From contig NZ_CAACUY010000050.1 in the NCBI RefSeq assembly GCF_900659615.1, positions 1-50,569 on the forward strand: 50,569 bases of DNA. Reading direction: 5' to 3'. The translations under genes and the position numbers were made by a program. The stretch is from Actinomadura fibrosa (GTDB lineage Bacteria; Actinomycetota; Actinomycetes; Streptosporangiales; Streptosporangiaceae). Numbering within the stretch: the first letter of the stretch is position 1; each line of letters begins with the position of its first letter. Under the pieces are notes generated by a model that was not told the DNA's origin, searched no databases, and saw only the letters and a list, made by a program, of their open reading frames with translations. Shown piece by piece: positions 49,211 to 50,569 of this stretch.

Positions 49211-49995
49211 GGCGCGGGAGCAAGTGCGGGAGCGGGCGCGGGGGCGAGGTGCGCCGTCGCGCCGCCGATCACGACCAGGCCCCGGCGGCCGGTGCCGGGA
49301 CGCGGCGGACGCAGCTCGACGATGCCCCCGTTCGGCATGGTGCACGCGTCCGCGAACCGGCGGAACGCGCGCATGTCCGCCGGGCCGGGGCGCTCCACGC
49401 CGGTGAACAGCGACCACATGAGCGCGCGCATGAAGATGCCGTGCGTGAACACGGCGATCAGTTCGCCGGCGTGGCGCCCCGCGAGACCGTCCTCAAGGCG
49501 CGAGGTGAAGGCCCGCACGCGGTCGAGAAGGCCGGCGAACGACTCGCCGTCGCCGCCGAGGACGAGTGCGGGGTCCGCCCTGTCCCAGTACGCCTCGGCG
49601 AAGGGGCGGCGTTCCGCGTTCGTCGTCCGCGGCCCGTGCAGGTCGCCGAGGTAGGTGAACTCCTGGACGGGCCACTCCTCGTACGGGACGCCGGGGAAGC
49701 GGGCCAGGGTGGGCGCCGCGGTCTCCCTGGCCCGCACGAACGGCGAGCTGACGACCAGCCCCGGCGGCCGGGGGAAGGACGCGGCGACCCGATCGGCCTC
49801 GGCGCGGCCGCGCGCGGTCAGCGGCGCGGCGCCGGGGCCGTTCGTCGGCAGCCCGGCGTTCGACTCGCTCTCGCCGTGCCGGACGAGCCAGACGGCGCCC
49901 GTCTCCGCACCGGCGTCGTAGGACGCCTCCACGGGCGAGTCCACCGGGAGAGGAGCGGGCGCGCCGCCGGAGCCGGGATTCTGGGTGTCGGACAT
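49186..49995 (-). CDS. Histidine phosphatase family protein
   Basis: A 269-residue protein of the phosphoglycerate-mutase-like superfamily. The phosphohistidine motif is LVRHGES (His40), and a second active-site His lies in VFTHGIFMRAL. SSPFVRARETAAPTL includes the conserved Arg. The N-terminal 30 residues and the C-terminal AP-rich tail (HLAPAPAPALAPAPQPGK) are low-complexity and probably disordered. It acts on phosphate monoesters, with substrate undefined. The tail is encoded where the gene overlaps the convergent dehydrogenase by 25 bases, so it may simply be read-through into the neighbour's end. Confidence 0.88.
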   Translation of the reverse strand: MSDTQNPGSGGAPAPLPVDSPVEASYDAGAETGAVWLVRHGESESNAGLPTNGPGAAPLTARGRAEADRVAASFPRPPGLVVSSPFVRARETAAPTLARFPGVPYEEWPVQEFTYLGDLHGPRTTNAERRPFAEAYWDRADPALVLGGDGESFAGLLDRVRAFTSRLEDGLAGRHAGELIAVFTHGIFMRALMWSLFTGVERPGPADMRAFRRFADACTMPNGGIVELRPPRPGTGRRGLVVIGGATAHLAPAPAPALAPAPQPGKLAK

Positions 49996-50060
49996 GTGGC
50001 AAGGCTGGCATGCGGGGTGGCGGTGCGGGACGCCGGGTCGGCGGACGCGAGGATGGGGGC

Positions 50061-50450
50061 ATGGAGGTTCTGAGCAGCCGCATCCTGCTGCGCCCGGCGG
50101 ACCCGGGACGCAGCCAGCGCTTCTACCGCGACGTCCTCGGGCTCGCCGTGTACCGCGAGTTCGGCCCGGCGGACTCCCCCGGCATCGTGTTCTTCCTCGG
50201 CCCGGGGTTCCTGGAGGTGTCGGGGCACGGCGAGGGCGGCACGGGCCCGTCCCCGATGATCTGGCTCCAGGTCCGGGACGTCCGCGCCGAGCACGAGCGG
50301 CTCGCGGCGGCGGGCGCGCGGATCGTCCGGGAACTGCGCGAGGAGCCGTGGGGCCTGGTGGAGATGTGGATCGAGGACCCCGACGGCGTCAGGATCGTCG
50401 TCGTGGAGGTGCCCGAGGCGCATCCGCTGCGCCGTGACCCGCGTTCCTGA
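50061..50450 (+). CDS. VOC-family (glyoxalase/bleomycin-resistance-like) protein
   Basis: A 129-residue vicinal-oxygen-chelate protein with the paired beta-alpha-beta-beta-beta units. The first is RILLRPADPGRSQRFYRDVL then GLAVYREFG; the second is MIWLQVRDVRAEHERLAAAG and ends EMWIEDPDGVRIVVVEV. The metal-ligand pattern of glyoxalase I is only partly present (a Glu in the last strand). Bleomycin-type binding or a small-molecule dioxygenase are also possible. GAGGATGGGGGC precedes the ATG at 50061; an upstream in-frame start at 50010 lacks one. Confidence 0.87.
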   Translation: MEVLSSRILLRPADPGRSQRFYRDVLGLAVYREFGPADSPGIVFFLGPGFLEVSGHGEGGTGPSPMIWLQVRDVRAEHERLAAAGARIVRELREEPWGLVEMWIEDPDGVRIVVVEVPEAHPLRRDPRS

Positions 50451-50519
50451 CCGGCGGATCCTCCGCCGCCATGCTGGAAAACGCTGGAATTGTCTGGAGT
50501 TCCCTGTACTGTCACGCGC

Positions 50520-50569
50520 ATGCCCCGGTCCCCCGGCGTCCCGACCCCCGACGCGCTGGAGGCGCGCAT
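50520..50569 (+). CDS. Partial gene at the window end (first 16 codons)
   Basis: ATG at 50520 opens a frame MPRSPGVPTPDALEAR that runs off the window. A TACTGT -10-like element ends 8 bases before it, so the message may be leaderless, as with the TetR gene at 47681. There is too little to identify the product. Confidence 0.45.
   Translation, partial: MPRSPGVPTPDALEAR

Noticed and set aside
1..50569. tRNA, rRNA or known riboswitch genes
   Set aside because: I looked for TPsiC-arm-like GGTTCGAATCC motifs and for conserved riboswitch cores by eye and found none. A covariance-model search would be needed to exclude them.

Overview
The window is about 50.6 kb of high-GC actinobacterial chromosome. 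GTG and TTG starts are common, and it carries two F420/deazaflavin-type enzymes plus an LLM-class flavin/F420 enzyme. It also has a SpoIIE-type phosphatase, a Hanks-type kinase, a P450, several TetR regulators and a DUF5753-type XRE regulator. Together these suggest a filamentous actinomycete, perhaps of the Actinomadura/Thermomonosporaceae type; that placement is inference. The first 39 bases are not genomic: they are the end of the Illumina TruSeq universal (P5) adapter. The first gene, on the minus strand, is therefore cut off by an assembly artefact.

Layout. 0-10 kb: a siderophore-interacting protein behind a repeat-rich operator; a DHA2-type efflux pump divergent from a LysR regulator; a winged-helix protein; an acyl-CoA ligase with a perfect palindrome at its 5' end; an AurF-like diiron oxygenase; a DUF2786 protein; a small HTH protein. 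10-17.7 kb: a GNAT acetyltransferase; the first of two paralogous proteins of unknown function with a conserved Cys/His cluster; a membrane protein that looks like a shortened LysM/BTAD-type regulator; a 16-bp tandem repeat running into an alpha/beta hydrolase; a helical protein with a sigma-B-like promoter next to a PP2C phosphatase. 17.7-22.3 kb: a gene-poor, decayed stretch with a NUDIX gene, a frameshifted ISL3-type transposase remnant, a transglutaminase-like gene and a 14-bp tandem repeat. 22.3-30 kb: a putative DNA-binding protein, an aldo/keto reductase, a soluble Ser/Thr kinase convergent with a TenA-like gene, citrate synthase, a P450 and the second Cys/His paralogue. 30-37 kb: a broken tyrosine recombinase, a beta-solenoid membrane protein built from about eight 48-residue repeats, a 9-bp minisatellite, a protein with two putative MazG-like domains, a TetR/SnoaL-like pair with its operator inside the promoter, and a small gene behind a perfect LexA (SOS) box. 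37-50.6 kb: a compact, typical region with TetR/LLM oxidoreductase, a two-component system divergent from an ABC exporter, and a short HPF-like protein. It also has F420-type enzymes, a PaaI-type thioesterase, a phosphotransferase-like protein without the usual catalytic Asp, a TetR/dehydrogenase pair sharing an operator-like element, a histidine phosphatase and a VOC protein.

Most neighbours form regulator-target pairs rather than one pathway: LysR/MFS, TetR/SnoaL, TetR/LLM, TetR/dehydrogenase, two-component system/ABC exporter. No complete biosynthetic cluster, CRISPR array, prophage or defence island is visible. The least explained items are the duplicated Cys/His-cluster family, the SOS-controlled small protein, the solenoid membrane protein beside recombinase debris, and the double MazG-like protein.
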